64,000 nucleotides of DNA from Aquimarina sp. AU58 (GTDB taxonomy: Bacteria; Bacteroidota; Bacteroidia; Flavobacteriales; Flavobacteriaceae). The DNA is taken from positions 1,426,001-1,490,000 of the forward strand of contig NZ_OMPD01000014.1 in NCBI RefSeq assembly GCF_900312745.1, given 5' to 3'. The notes beneath the pieces are model-generated. The model was not told the origin of the DNA, searched no databases, and worked only from the letters and a program-made list of their open reading frames with translations. Below are positions 27,831 through 36,669 of the stretch, piece after piece; positions within the stretch are counted from its first letter, which is position 1, and every line of letters starts with the position of its first letter. A program made the position numbers and the translations under genes.

Positions 27831-27870
27831 AAAAAGTCCTAAACATTAAGTTTAGGACTTTTTCTTTTTT
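27831..27870 (+). terminator. Rho-independent terminator of tRNA-Thr
   Basis: AAAAAGTCCTAAAC (27831-27844) and GTTTAGGACTTTTT (27850-27863) form a perfect 14-bp stem with a 5-base loop, followed by more T residues. Confidence 0.88.
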
Positions 27871-27931
27871 AGACTGTTTAAAAAAGAAAGAATACATTTA
27901 GAATAATTAAATATTCTATAAAACGATTTTT

Positions 27932-28147
27932 CTAGATACAGCAACCGTTTGATGGGTGATAAGAGCATCCTGGGATATAAGTAGCGCCACAACTAGGATT
28001 GTTTAATGCTACATGAGAAGTAGTACAGCATCGTAGCGCAGGGTTACAACATTTTCTAAGTACCGGAATACGACCACCGTGTATTCCTTTTTGTTCACTT
28101 TTTTTAAGACTTTTTGTTCCTTCTAAATTTAGAATGGTTTTTAACAT
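27932..28147 (-). CDS. Cysteine-rich bacteriocin-like precursor peptide with Gly-Gly leader
   Basis: 71 residues. The N-terminal MLKTILNLEGTKSLKKSEQK followed by GIHGG is a double-glycine leader of the kind removed by C39-peptidase ABC exporters and common in Bacteroidetes bacteriocin-like peptides. The predicted core starts at RIPVLRKCC and holds eight cysteines in the order CC, CC, C, C, CC, with several Pro, Ser and Thr. This spacing could form four disulfides or serve thioether chemistry. No exporter, peptidase or modifying enzyme lies nearby. It is divergent from the lanthipeptide-type gene across 194 bp. The product and activity are unknown. Confidence 0.75.
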   Translation of the reverse strand: MLKTILNLEGTKSLKKSEQKGIHGGRIPVLRKCCNPALRCCTTSHVALNNPSCGATYIPGCSYHPSNGCCI

Positions 28148-28341
28148 GATGTTTAGGTTTTAAGTTTCATCACTAAATTAAGGAAAATACATATCGATGA
28201 TATACGGTAATACCTCAATTAACATTTTATGATAGATGCTTATACGAATAGATCAAACTTTCCTTTTATTAATCGTTTTTTAACTTTTGTAAGTAGATAT
28301 TTTCTTAATTTGGTTGTGTTATTAACCTTTAAATATATATC

Positions 28342-28494
28342 ATGAAAAAAAAGAATCTGAAATCATTGAAACTTAACAAAAAATCTATTTCTAAATTAGG
28401 GTTAACGCAAGTTAAAGGAGGAGCAACAGGAGGTTGTCCAGGCCCAAGTGAGATTAGTTGTTTTAATACATGTCCAGCAAAATGTTGGCCATAA
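28342..28494 (+). CDS. Class I lanthipeptide-type precursor peptide
   Basis: 50 residues. The leader MKKKNLKSLKLNKKSISKLG has the K-S-L-x-L-N-K-x-x-I-S-K-L motif of Bacteroidetes class I lanthipeptide-like precursors. The leader ends at VKGG, and a short core of about 23 residues follows with four cysteines (CPGPSEISCFNTCPAKCWP), two Ser and two Thr (counting from the residue after VKGG). Ser/Thr and Cys would allow lanthionine rings if a LanB/LanC pair exists elsewhere. No modification or export genes are in this window. A strong terminator follows six bases after the stop. The leader match makes it a real gene despite its size. Confidence 0.82.
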   Translation: MKKKNLKSLKLNKKSISKLGLTQVKGGATGGCPGPSEISCFNTCPAKCWP

Positions 28495-28499
28495 AATTT

Positions 28500-28530
28500 A
28501 GCGAACTTCGGTTCGCTTTTCTTTTTTATG
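28500..28530 (+). terminator. Rho-independent terminator of the lanthipeptide-type gene
   Basis: AGCGAAC (28500-28506), loop TTCG, GTTCGCT, followed by TTTCTTTTTT. A classic UUCG-loop terminator. Confidence 0.88.
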
Positions 28531-28649
28531 AGTTTAAGTCGTTTATAAAATTTAACAAAGAATTTGTGCGCAAATTCTTCTTCCAAAAATAATTTTTAGG
28601 GAATTAAAAGACACTTTAAATATTGGGAAATCTGCAGAGTTTTAGAAAG

Positions 28650-29387
28650 TTATTCTTCTATAGTAGCCTTTACTTCTGCTTCTTTAGCCTTACGATCATC
28701 AATATACTTGATCAACTGCTTTCCGTATAATGATTTTTTTACCTTAGGACTTAAAGATCTGGCAACGGTATCCAGAAATTTTATGTTGGCATCAAAAACT
28801 TCATTAAGTGTGATATAAGGGGCTACTTCTAATTTTCTGTTTGTTACCGCAAAATTAATAGTATATAGATATTTTTGACGCATTAAATTTTTGTATGCCT
28901 TATCATTTTCAATGAGTTTTTCATCATCTTTTTGCTTACTGGCTTCAAAATCTTCTTTGATGATCCTAAGATTTCTTTCATTAAATCTTTTAAGCATTTT
29001 TTTGTATTCAGTATACTTCTCTTGATTTTTCCCGCCCTTTATTTTTACATCATTTTCAAAATCAAGTAAATTAGTGGTTATAGTGATCTCTCCTGGCTCT
29101 ACAAAAAAGTCAATACGATCATTGTATTGTTTTCCATCATTTTTATCGAGGTATAGGTAATGAATTTCTGGCTCTTTAACCTCAGATTTAAGTACAAATT
29201 CAGAATTACCATCAATACTTACAGAATCTACATTCACCAATAGCGTATCTTGTATTTTTTGTAAGTATACGATTCCTTTTTTTAATCCTTTGATGTTACC
29301 TATTACTGTTACATTCCCTTCCTTAGTAGGTGAACTGCAATTCGTTAATAATACAGTTAATAATAATAGAATAGAAAAATACTTCAT
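28650..29387 (-). CDS. DUF4369 lipoprotein
   Basis: 245 residues with a lipoprotein signal ending at LLTNCSS (Cys17). The following beta-rich domain (NVTVIGNIKGLKKGIVYLQK, then DTLLVNVDSVSIDGNSEFVL, LYLDKNDGKQYNDRIDFFVE) is DUF4369, usually found at the N-terminus of Bacteroidetes thioredoxin-like lipoproteins. Here the C-terminal part is helical and charged, with no CxxC thioredoxin domain, so it is a stand-alone form. A CATCTTTG box at 29417-29424 on the - strand is a near match to the -7 consensus. Function unknown. Confidence 0.82.
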   Translation of the reverse strand: MKYFSILLLLTVLLTNCSSPTKEGNVTVIGNIKGLKKGIVYLQKIQDTLLVNVDSVSIDGNSEFVLKSEVKEPEIHYLYLDKNDGKQYNDRIDFFVEPGEITITTNLLDFENDVKIKGGKNQEKYTEYKKMLKRFNERNLRIIKEDFEASKQKDDEKLIENDKAYKNLMRQKYLYTINFAVTNRKLEVAPYITLNEVFDANIKFLDTVARSLSPKVKKSLYGKQLIKYIDDRKAKEAEVKATIEE

Positions 29388-29489
29388 GTACTAATTTTTG
29401 ATTTTTACTAGGGCCACAAAGATGCGAGTTTTATTTTAAATGAAATAAAAAAATAGAATCTAATGGTCAAAAAAATGGTCTCTTTTTTA

Positions 29490-30794
29490 TTAGCTTCCCG
29501 AGGCTATTTGCATAAGAATGGTACATAAAATGGCTCCGTAGGTTCCTACTACATATCCAAAAACGGCAAGCAATACACCTACTGTTGCGAGTGAAGGGTG
29601 AAATGCAGCAGCAACTACTGGCGCAGATGCGGCCCCTCCTATATTAGCTTTACTACCCACAGCAAGGAAAAAGTATGGAGCTTTGATTAGTTTGGCTACT
29701 CCAATAAGAAGGAAGACATGTATAGCCATCCAAACAAGTCCGATGGCAATAAGTCCCGGGTTTTCGAAAATCTTACCGATATCCATTTTCATTCCTATAG
29801 TAGCTACCAGAATATAAATAAAGACACTTCCTAGTTTACTGGCTCCTGCTCCTTCATATTGTTTAACTTTGGTGTATGATAACAGAATTCCGATTGCAGT
29901 AGCAATGGTAATCATCCAAAAGAACTTAGAAGTAAACGAGGATAATGCAGAACTCTTGTCGTTAAAGACTTCAAAGTTATCAGATAATAGATTGGAAATC
30001 CCTGCAGCTCCCCAATGCGCAATCCCTACTACAGTGAATGCAATAGAAAGCATAATAATATAATCCGATAGAGAAGGGGTTCGGGTTATGCTTTCTGCAT
30101 AACTAGATACTTTTTGCTTTAACGCTTCGATGGCACTATTGTCTGCTTTTAACCACCGGTCAATTTTATCACTCTTGCCAATACCCAATAATAATACAGC
30201 CATCCATATATTAGCAACTACAATATCAACCAATACCATTCCTCCATATTTTTCGGGATTATATTGATAAATTTCTAGCATAGCGGCTTGATTTGCTCCT
30301 CCACCAATCCAACTACCGGCTAACGTAGATAAACCTCTCCAAATGGCATCAAATCCAGCTCCGCCAACAGTTTCTGGTGAAACCAGAGAAATGAGTAGAA
30401 TTGCAATTGGACCACCAATGATAACACCAAGGGTGCCTGTTAAAAACATAATTAATGCTTTTGGACCTAAATTAAAAATACTTTTAAGATCTATACTTAA
30501 TGTCATTAACACCAAAGAAGCAGGAAGTAAAAACCTACTGGCTACATAATACACATTAGAAGATTTTTCTACTAATACTCCTTCTGCATTTAGTTCTTTC
30601 CATTCTGGAGAAATGATTCCTAATGAATTGAATATAGCAGGTAATAAATAACAAAGTAGTAGTGCGGGAACAAACTTATAGAAAGTTTTCCAAAAATTAT
30701 TGTGAATAGAGGAAGTATAAAAAACTAACCCTAAACAAAGCATTAAAATCCCAAAAACTATAGTGTCATTTGTGAAAAAAGGAACGTTTTCCAT
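29490..30794 (-). CDS. DUF819 family membrane protein
   Basis: 434 residues with about eleven hydrophobic segments. Characteristic stretches are SWIGGGANQAAMLEIYQY and GSKANIGGAASAPVVAAAFH, symmetric glycine-rich re-entrant motifs typical of DUF819 (YjcL-like) proteins, which resemble CPA/BASS-type transporters. It probably moves a small solute or ion across the inner membrane; the substrate is not known. It stands alone, with gaps of about 80-100 bp to the genes on both sides. Confidence 0.85.
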   Translation of the reverse strand: MENVPFFTNDTIVFGILMLCLGLVFYTSSIHNNFWKTFYKFVPALLLCYLLPAIFNSLGIISPEWKELNAEGVLVEKSSNVYYVASRFLLPASLVLMTLSIDLKSIFNLGPKALIMFLTGTLGVIIGGPIAILLISLVSPETVGGAGFDAIWRGLSTLAGSWIGGGANQAAMLEIYQYNPEKYGGMVLVDIVVANIWMAVLLLGIGKSDKIDRWLKADNSAIEALKQKVSSYAESITRTPSLSDYIIMLSIAFTVVGIAHWGAAGISNLLSDNFEVFNDKSSALSSFTSKFFWMITIATAIGILLSYTKVKQYEGAGASKLGSVFIYILVATIGMKMDIGKIFENPGLIAIGLVWMAIHVFLLIGVAKLIKAPYFFLAVGSKANIGGAASAPVVAAAFHPSLATVGVLLAVFGYVVGTYGAILCTILMQIASGS

Positions 30795-30878
30795 TATTAA
30801 TTATTTAGTTTTAAAAAAGATATATCGCAAAATACATTTAATTTGAAGAAGACAAAAATGACATCAAAATAGGAGTTT

Positions 30879-32777
30879 CTAGTCATTAATCCATTTTTTT
30901 AATACCATCTTTTGTTGTTCTGAAGCCTTTGGATCTTGTTTTAAAATTATCTTCTCTATAGTAGGTTTGGTTACATTGGATTTGAGTGTCATGATCTCGT
31001 TATTACGCTTAATTCTAAATGTAATTTCGTCTCCAATTTTCCATTTATTAGAATCACCAAACAGATCATATATATTATTAAGATTATATTCTTTTTTGTT
31101 AATGCTAAGCAAAACATCTCCTTCTAAAATCCCCAGTTCTTTTAAAAAGCTGTTAAACGGGATATCAGATGTGAAAATCACTTCTTTAGTAACTTCAGAA
31201 CCAGTTACAAAAGGTTCTTGTTTAAAAATAAAATAAGAAGAAGGTGCATTCTTTGTTCCATAAAGTACTCCGGCCATATTAAGATAAAATTCATAATCAA
31301 TAGGAGTATTACTCATAACATGTGTTTGTAAAAATGTACTCACTTCTGGATATGAATCTTCTTCTACAGCTTTAATAAGTTCTTTATCATCAAAAGGAAC
31401 ATCAATACCATATCGAACCGATAAATTTTTAATAAGATCAAGTAATCCATAAGCTCCTTCACTTTTTTCCCGCATTATGATATCCAGACACATAGAAATT
31501 AACGCTCCTTTCTCATAAACATTTCTGTAGCTATTGCGATAGGGATCAATCAAAATGTTTTTACTCATAGTTGTAAAAGCTATAGAATCATCAAAAGAAG
31601 AGGATGCTTCAATCTTACCAATAATTCGTTCAAAAAATTCATCTTTAGTAATAAGCCCTTGTGTAATTTGAAATAGCATCGAAAAATACTCTGTAGTACC
31701 TTCATATAGCCACAAATGTTCAGACATTTTTGGACTGTTATAATCAAAATTATGGATTTCTTTAGAATGAATGGTTAACGGTGTTACAATATGAAAAAAC
31801 TCATGAGAAACAACATCGGTAAGTGCTTCATTAAGTTTTTTATGAGATAGTGATTCTGGCAATACAACTACTGTAGAGGTGTTATGCTCCAGAGCTCCAA
31901 ATCCTTGTGCATCATCAGATTTTGCAGAGGATAGATAAAGCAATATAGTATACTTTTTTGTAGAGTTAATATCACCAAGAAAATCCTTTTGTGCTCTAAT
32001 CATACGCTCCATCTGAGGCATTATTCTTGCTGCTTTGTGAGTTTTGTTTTTAGAATAAACACTTAGAAGTATTTCTATATCATTGACCTTAAAGCTGGCT
32101 TTATCAGGAATAGAGTACATAATAGGATTATCTACTACATCGGCGTATCTTTTAAAAGAAAAATAATCAATATCGTTTTTAGAAGTATTTGTTGCGTTGT
32201 CAAAAAGGATTTCTTCAACCGAAGCTGAAGCTTCCAGAAAAGAAGGGTGTTTAATAAATAACTTGTATTTATTTTCTTTCATTCCGCCAAAGTACCCTAC
32301 AAAAGCATATAGATTTAAAATGAAATTTTTATCTTTTATAATATTAGATCCTGTTGGAGAGAAAACATCGTGAGAATCCTCAGAATCGTAGGTGTCATTT
32401 ACCCAGTAGGTGATTTTGTCTAATTGTTTGGTGTTATTTATTTTCCAACGATTATCCCCATATTTTTGAACACCAATAGAATTTCCCTCGTGATCAAATG
32501 CTTTAAGATCGTCAACATATTTACCAAAGTCGTTATTTTGATAAGTACCAGGTACAATTTTTGGCAAGTAGTAACTTATTGTGTCCGAATTTAAGTTATC
32601 GATTTGGATTTCCACTTTAACTTTATCGTCTTTTACATTAACAAGATCGATAGAAGCACGTATGGTAGATACATTTGTTGAAGCAACAGGAAGTTGTGTA
32701 GTCTTACAACCAGTAGCCAAATAAAATATGGCAAATGCAAATAGTAGGGTTTTTATGGTATGAATCGTTCTTTGCAC
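30879..32777 (-). CDS. M61 family metallopeptidase with PDZ domain, lipoprotein
   Basis: 632 residues from a GTG start at 32777, two bases after the HAD gene. A lipoprotein signal ends at LATGCKT. The N-terminal M61 beta domain is followed by the zinc site HEFFH (His325, Glu326, His329) and EHLWLYEGTTEYFS, which supplies the third ligand glutamate. A C-terminal PDZ domain (FNSFLKELGILEGDVLLSIN) completes the usual layout of glycyl-aminopeptidase-like proteins. It should degrade peptides in the periplasm. Co-transcribed with the HAD hydrolase. Confidence 0.9.
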   Translation of the reverse strand: MQRTIHTIKTLLFAFAIFYLATGCKTTQLPVASTNVSTIRASIDLVNVKDDKVKVEIQIDNLNSDTISYYLPKIVPGTYQNNDFGKYVDDLKAFDHEGNSIGVQKYGDNRWKINNTKQLDKITYWVNDTYDSEDSHDVFSPTGSNIIKDKNFILNLYAFVGYFGGMKENKYKLFIKHPSFLEASASVEEILFDNATNTSKNDIDYFSFKRYADVVDNPIMYSIPDKASFKVNDIEILLSVYSKNKTHKAARIMPQMERMIRAQKDFLGDINSTKKYTILLYLSSAKSDDAQGFGALEHNTSTVVVLPESLSHKKLNEALTDVVSHEFFHIVTPLTIHSKEIHNFDYNSPKMSEHLWLYEGTTEYFSMLFQITQGLITKDEFFERIIGKIEASSSFDDSIAFTTMSKNILIDPYRNSYRNVYEKGALISMCLDIIMREKSEGAYGLLDLIKNLSVRYGIDVPFDDKELIKAVEEDSYPEVSTFLQTHVMSNTPIDYEFYLNMAGVLYGTKNAPSSYFIFKQEPFVTGSEVTKEVIFTSDIPFNSFLKELGILEGDVLLSINKKEYNLNNIYDLFGDSNKWKIGDEITFRIKRNNEIMTLKSNVTKPTIEKIILKQDPKASEQQKMVLKKWIND

Positions 32778-32779
32778 AG

Positions 32780-33586
32780 TTATAAAATATTTTTTTGAAT
32801 ATATGTTGCTACTCCATTTTCTTTTCCCGAAAGCGTAATAACATTTGCTACTTGTAAAGTTTCTGGTTTTGCATTTGCTACAGCTACACCAGTTCCTACT
32901 GCTTGTAGCATTGCAATATCATTATAATTATCTCCAAATGCAACTGCATCAGAAATAGGAATTTTAAAATAGGAGTCAAGTAGTATTTCTATGGCAGTTA
33001 ATTTTGAAATACTTTTATGTGCAATCTCTATATATGTTGGTTTAGAACGATATAAATGAAGAGTGTCTTTGAAACTATCTTCTAAAAATGCATACGCTTG
33101 ATCTATATAAGATTCTTCACCCATACACATAATCTTATGAGCTCCTTTGTTATGAGCTTTCCATTCTTGCACCACATGTTGGGTTGGTTTTACCACCGGA
33201 TTTACTTTGGTGTTATTCGCTTCACGATTGGCCCAAAAATCCATTTCAGGAACAAACCAATCATTATTGTGATATAAGCTTATATGAAATTTTTTATCTT
33301 TATTAAAAGTATCTAATTCTTCTATAACATCGGGAGATATAAAAGTAGAATGAACAGGTTTTTGATCTACCAAAATTAACCCTCCATTATAGCATATCAT
33401 AGGTTGGTTTTTTATATCTAATTCTTCTTGCAAATGATTCATAGCATCTGGCATTCTAGAAGAAATTAAAACTACAGGTATAGTGTTTTTAATTCTCTTA
33501 ATTTCTGAAATCGTAAGTTCAGAAAGCTCTCTTTCAGAATTTAACAGTGTTCCATCAATATCAGAGAATACAATGCGATGTGGCAT
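32780..33586 (-). CDS. Cof-type HAD hydrolase
   Basis: 268 residues. HAD motif I is FSDIDGTLLNSERELS, motif II VVLISSRMP, and the C-terminal AVAFGDNYNDIAMLQAVGTG plus VANAKPETLQVANVITLSG are motifs III/IV of the Cof (type IIB cap) subfamily. These enzymes dephosphorylate sugar phosphates, flavin or PLP-related phosphates; the substrate here cannot be told. Its stop is two bases before the M61 start codon. Confidence 0.92.
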   Translation of the reverse strand: MPHRIVFSDIDGTLLNSERELSELTISEIKRIKNTIPVVLISSRMPDAMNHLQEELDIKNQPMICYNGGLILVDQKPVHSTFISPDVIEELDTFNKDKKFHISLYHNNDWFVPEMDFWANREANNTKVNPVVKPTQHVVQEWKAHNKGAHKIMCMGEESYIDQAYAFLEDSFKDTLHLYRSKPTYIEIAHKSISKLTAIEILLDSYFKIPISDAVAFGDNYNDIAMLQAVGTGVAVANAKPETLQVANVITLSGKENGVATYIQKNIL

Positions 33587-33626
33587 TAGGTGTTTTTGAT
33601 TAGGGTTATATAATTTTTTTAATAAA

Positions 33627-34553
33627 CTATTGATTCACAAAGTTAGTAATCCCGGTTAGAACTTCGGGCATTATTTTTCTAAAGGGTTCATTATATGATT
33701 TGTGATTTTCTAGTCTACCTCCTTTAATTTCTTTTAAGATATGATTCATATTTGTAACAAATAGATATTCGGCTTGTGGTATAATCTCTTTAAATTTCTC
33801 TGCTTGGATTAATTCTACCTGGATATCTTTATCACCATAAATTATGAAAATAGGCATTTCTAATTTTAAAATTTCATCAGATGGATTATACTTTATCCAG
33901 GAACTCATAAAGGGTTGTAAATTATATCTAAAAATAGATTCTAATGCCGGGTCATAATTAGTAGCCCTTCCATTTTCTTTTAATTGCTTAAAGGCTACAG
34001 AAGCACTTTTATCCAAACCAGGAGCTTGTTTCGCAATTTGTTCTATAATTACCTGATCTATTGATGCTGCATTTCCTGCTATAGAAATAAAACCATTTGC
34101 CCTTCCTTTTGCAGCAATCATACCTACTAGAGAACCTTGACCATGACCAGCGATAATGATTTTTTTATATTTTCCGTTTTTATTGAAATAATCTATTATT
34201 GATATTGCATCTTCAATATAATGATCTAAAGAAATTTCATGCTCCTTAATTCCTAAACCATCCATCTTAAAAAGCCTTTTGTCATAGCGATAAGTTGCAA
34301 TACCTTCTTTGGCAAGTTCATAGGAAAGTTGCTTAAAAGTATCATTTTTAGACATTCGATCATTACCATCCCTATTAATCGCCCCGGCATCCATTATAAA
34401 AATAACCAAAGGAACATTACCCTCAGAATATGGAGTAACCAAAGAACCCTCTATATATTTATTGATTTTAACAACTGCAGAGTTAAATTCTTTTTTTTGA
34501 GCAAAACTCAGTGCAGAAATCAAGATCATAAATAAATAAAATTTACTCTTCAT
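33627..34553 (-). CDS. Exported alpha/beta hydrolase with Ser-to-Gly change at the nucleophile
   Basis: 308 residues from ATG 34553, which gives a clean signal peptide (MKSKFYLFMILISALSFAQ); an upstream in-frame TTG is unlikely. The fold is clear: VIFIMDAGAINRDGND, ATYRYDKRLFKMDG, KKIIIAGHGQGSLVGMIAAK, IFIIYGDKDIQVEL and NMNHILKEI supply the strand order, the acid and the histidine. The nucleophile elbow, normally GHSxGS, reads GHGQGS with Gly138 (codon 34140-34142) where serine is expected. Either the protein is catalytically dead or the function has changed. Separated from the HAD gene by 40 bp. Confidence 0.82.
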   Translation of the reverse strand: MKSKFYLFMILISALSFAQKKEFNSAVVKINKYIEGSLVTPYSEGNVPLVIFIMDAGAINRDGNDRMSKNDTFKQLSYELAKEGIATYRYDKRLFKMDGLGIKEHEISLDHYIEDAISIIDYFNKNGKYKKIIIAGHGQGSLVGMIAAKGRANGFISIAGNAASIDQVIIEQIAKQAPGLDKSASVAFKQLKENGRATNYDPALESIFRYNLQPFMSSWIKYNPSDEILKLEMPIFIIYGDKDIQVELIQAEKFKEIIPQAEYLFVTNMNHILKEIKGGRLENHKSYNEPFRKIMPEVLTGITNFVNQ

Positions 34554-34787
34554 AGTAGGTGGGGTTTGTTTATATAACAAATAAGAAATGAATACTAATC
34601 AAATTGATATTGGCTAAATGTTTAATATGAATTGAATCGTGTTTGATTATCTAACACAACATACATAAAACAGATAAAACGACAAATTTGAAAGCATATT
34701 TTGATTTGAGACAATTACTATTTGTTATTTTTAATGTTATTTACGCGTAATTAATCATTTTTAACGAATCACTAACATACCCTTTTT

Positions 34788-34795
34788 TATCTTTG
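34788..34795 (+). promoter_or_regulatory. -7 promoter box of the S1/P1 nuclease gene
   Basis: TATCTTTG, an exact TAnnTTTG match, 17 bp before ATG 34813, which places the expected transcript start about 10 bases before the start codon. Confidence 0.55.
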
Positions 34796-34812
34796 CTTCA
34801 AAATATATATAA

Positions 34813-35595
34813 ATGAAACTTCAATATAAATGGTTACTTGTTTTATTCGTAATTTCTTTATCTGGATTTTCTGCAGATTATGATTGGGGGAAGACAGGAC
34901 ATAGAGCTACGGGTCAGATCGCAGATTCATACTTAACAAAGAAAGCAAAACGTAATATTGCAAAACTTCTTAATGGTCAAAGTCTTGCTTTGGTTTCTAC
35001 ATTTGCTGATGAAATTAAAAGTGACGAAAAATATAGAGGTTATAGCCCCTGGCATTATGTTAATTTTCCATTTGATAAGAAATATGGTGAAGAAGAGCCT
35101 AGTGAGTATGGTGATTTGGTAAAAGGGATAAATACATGTATATCGGTATTAAAAGACGAAAAATCATCTAAAGAAGATATGATGTTTCATCTTAAAATGC
35201 TAGTACATTTTATTGGTGATTTACACCAACCGCTTCATGTGGGTAGAGGAGAAGATAAAGGAGGAAATGATATTCAGGTACGTTGGTTTAGAGATGGATC
35301 TAACTTGCATAGGGTTTGGGATAGTGATATGATAGATTATTATGGTATGAGCTATACAGAATTATCTATAAATAAGACAGTTTTATCTAAGGATCAGATT
35401 AAAGCAATTCAAAACGGTGGTATAGTAAACTGGGTACACGAATCTCAAAAGCTTGCACAACAAGTATATGGATCGGCAAATGTAGGTGAAAAATTAGGTT
35501 ATAAATATATGTATGATTATTTTCCTACTGTACGCATCCAATTGCAAAAAGGAGGAATACGACTGGCTAAAATATTAAATGAAATTTTTGGATAA
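34813..35595 (+). CDS. Exported S1/P1-type nuclease
   Basis: 260 residues with a signal peptide ending near SGFSA. The mature start DWGKTGHRATGQIAD carries the conserved Trp25 and His30 that bind zinc. STFADEIKSDEKYRGYSPWHYVNF, VHFIGDLHQPLHVGRGEDKGG and HRVWDSDMI supply the remaining trinuclear zinc ligands. These nucleases cut single-stranded DNA and RNA in the periplasm or outside the cell, probably for phosphate or nucleoside scavenging. Convergent with the AraC gene, nine bases apart. Confidence 0.94.
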   Translation: MKLQYKWLLVLFVISLSGFSADYDWGKTGHRATGQIADSYLTKKAKRNIAKLLNGQSLALVSTFADEIKSDEKYRGYSPWHYVNFPFDKKYGEEEPSEYGDLVKGINTCISVLKDEKSSKEDMMFHLKMLVHFIGDLHQPLHVGRGEDKGGNDIQVRWFRDGSNLHRVWDSDMIDYYGMSYTELSINKTVLSKDQIKAIQNGGIVNWVHESQKLAQQVYGSANVGEKLGYKYMYDYFPTVRIQLQKGGIRLAKILNEIFG

Positions 35596-35603
35596 AATTA
35601 CGA

Positions 35604-36461
35604 TTAGCTAATAGACATTTCATTACGGTATTGTTTGGGAGACATCGAAAAATGCTTTTTAAAAGTTTTGGTAAGGTGACTCTCATCTGTATATCCCAAT
35701 TGATATGCAATTTCTGCAATAGTAAATTCAGTATGTTGTAAACGATACTCAACCAACTTCATTTTATATTTTGTAACGTATTGGTGTATAGATTCTCCTG
35801 TTTTTCTTTTAAAATATGTGCTAATTGAACTCTGAGACATATTAAATTTATTAGCCAAAAAATTTATCTTAGTAAGATCATTGTCATATACATGTTGTCT
35901 AATATGACTCAAGATCGAATCTATTTTATTGTGAGAAACAAGCATGTTTTTTTGATGTGAATTATATTTTTCAGAGATATTACGAACTATTATACTTAGG
36001 ATAGTACTTATGGCATTAGAAATGATTTCTTGATAATATACTTTCTCATTTTTAAATTCTTCTAAGACAACATTATGAATATCCCAAATAATACTTCGAT
36101 CTTCTTCATGAGAAATTACATCTCCTGGTATAATATTGGGTTGGTGTAATAATTGCTCAATACGTTGTAACCAATATTTTCTGTCTGGAAGATTGACTTT
36201 ACTAGAAAACAAAAGCTCTGTAAACTTGAAATAAGTAAAATTTGTACGCTTTTCAATTTCGAAGTGATGTGTGTCTTCTGGCGCTAGTAAAAAGATATTG
36301 TTTTCTTTATAAGGAAACCGTATATCATTAATGGTATGATATCCACTTCCTTTTTCAATAAAAATGATTTCAAAATAGTTATGATTATGAGGTTCCGCTT
36401 CCCATTCATCAATAGCATATTGATGTACTACAAAAGTCTCATTCAAGGTATAACGGTTCAT
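35604..36461 (-). CDS. AraC family transcriptional regulator
   Basis: 285 residues from ATG 36461; an in-frame TTG two codons earlier is less likely. The N-terminal cupin (about 1-150: HNHNYFEIIFIEKGSGYHTI, then IFLLAPEDTHHFE) is a ligand-binding domain. The C-terminal double helix-turn-helix (FLANKFNMSQSSISTYFKRK and FTIAEIAYQLGYTDESHLTK) is HTH_18. A TATTTTTG box lies at 36489-36496. It is divergent from the DoxX-like gene, a plausible target. Confidence 0.93.
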   Translation of the reverse strand: MNRYTLNETFVVHQYAIDEWEAEPHNHNYFEIIFIEKGSGYHTINDIRFPYKENNIFLLAPEDTHHFEIEKRTNFTYFKFTELLFSSKVNLPDRKYWLQRIEQLLHQPNIIPGDVISHEEDRSIIWDIHNVVLEEFKNEKVYYQEIISNAISTILSIIVRNISEKYNSHQKNMLVSHNKIDSILSHIRQHVYDNDLTKINFLANKFNMSQSSISTYFKRKTGESIHQYVTKYKMKLVEYRLQHTEFTIAEIAYQLGYTDESHLTKTFKKHFSMSPKQYRNEMSIS

Positions 36462-36488
36462 AAACAATTCTTTAACATTTTAAAGTTA

Positions 36489-36496
36489 CAAAAATA
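36489..36496 (-). promoter_or_regulatory. -7 promoter box of the AraC regulator gene
   Basis: TATTTTTG read on the - strand, an exact TAnnTTTG match 27 bp upstream of ATG 36461. Confidence 0.4.
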
Positions 36497-36634
36497 AAAT
36501 CAATAAAACAGGAATTCTTTTATACAAGTATTTTTAGTTGAATATGTTTGATTGTATTGATAACTAATTGATTAGGTTGTTTTTTGTACAAGTTATATAC
36601 AAAATTATACAAGAATTAGGATGAAGGTAAGATA

Positions 36635-36642
36635 TAAATTTG
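36635..36642 (+). promoter_or_regulatory. -7 promoter box of the DoxX-like gene
   Basis: TAAATTTG, an exact TAnnTTTG match 27 bp before ATG 36670. It overlaps the alternative TTG start at 36640 and so rules that start out. Confidence 0.45.
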
Positions 36643-36669
36643 CTGCTCAAAATTTCACACAAATCTATC

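Noticed and set aside
28329..28586. 85-residue - strand ORF over the lanthipeptide-type gene
   Set aside because: It is antisense to a gene with a clear leader motif and terminator, and its own sequence resembles no family.
27752..28650. tRNA-Thr as an integrated-element attachment site
   Set aside because: No integrase, no duplicated tRNA 3' end and no mobile genes were seen in the window.
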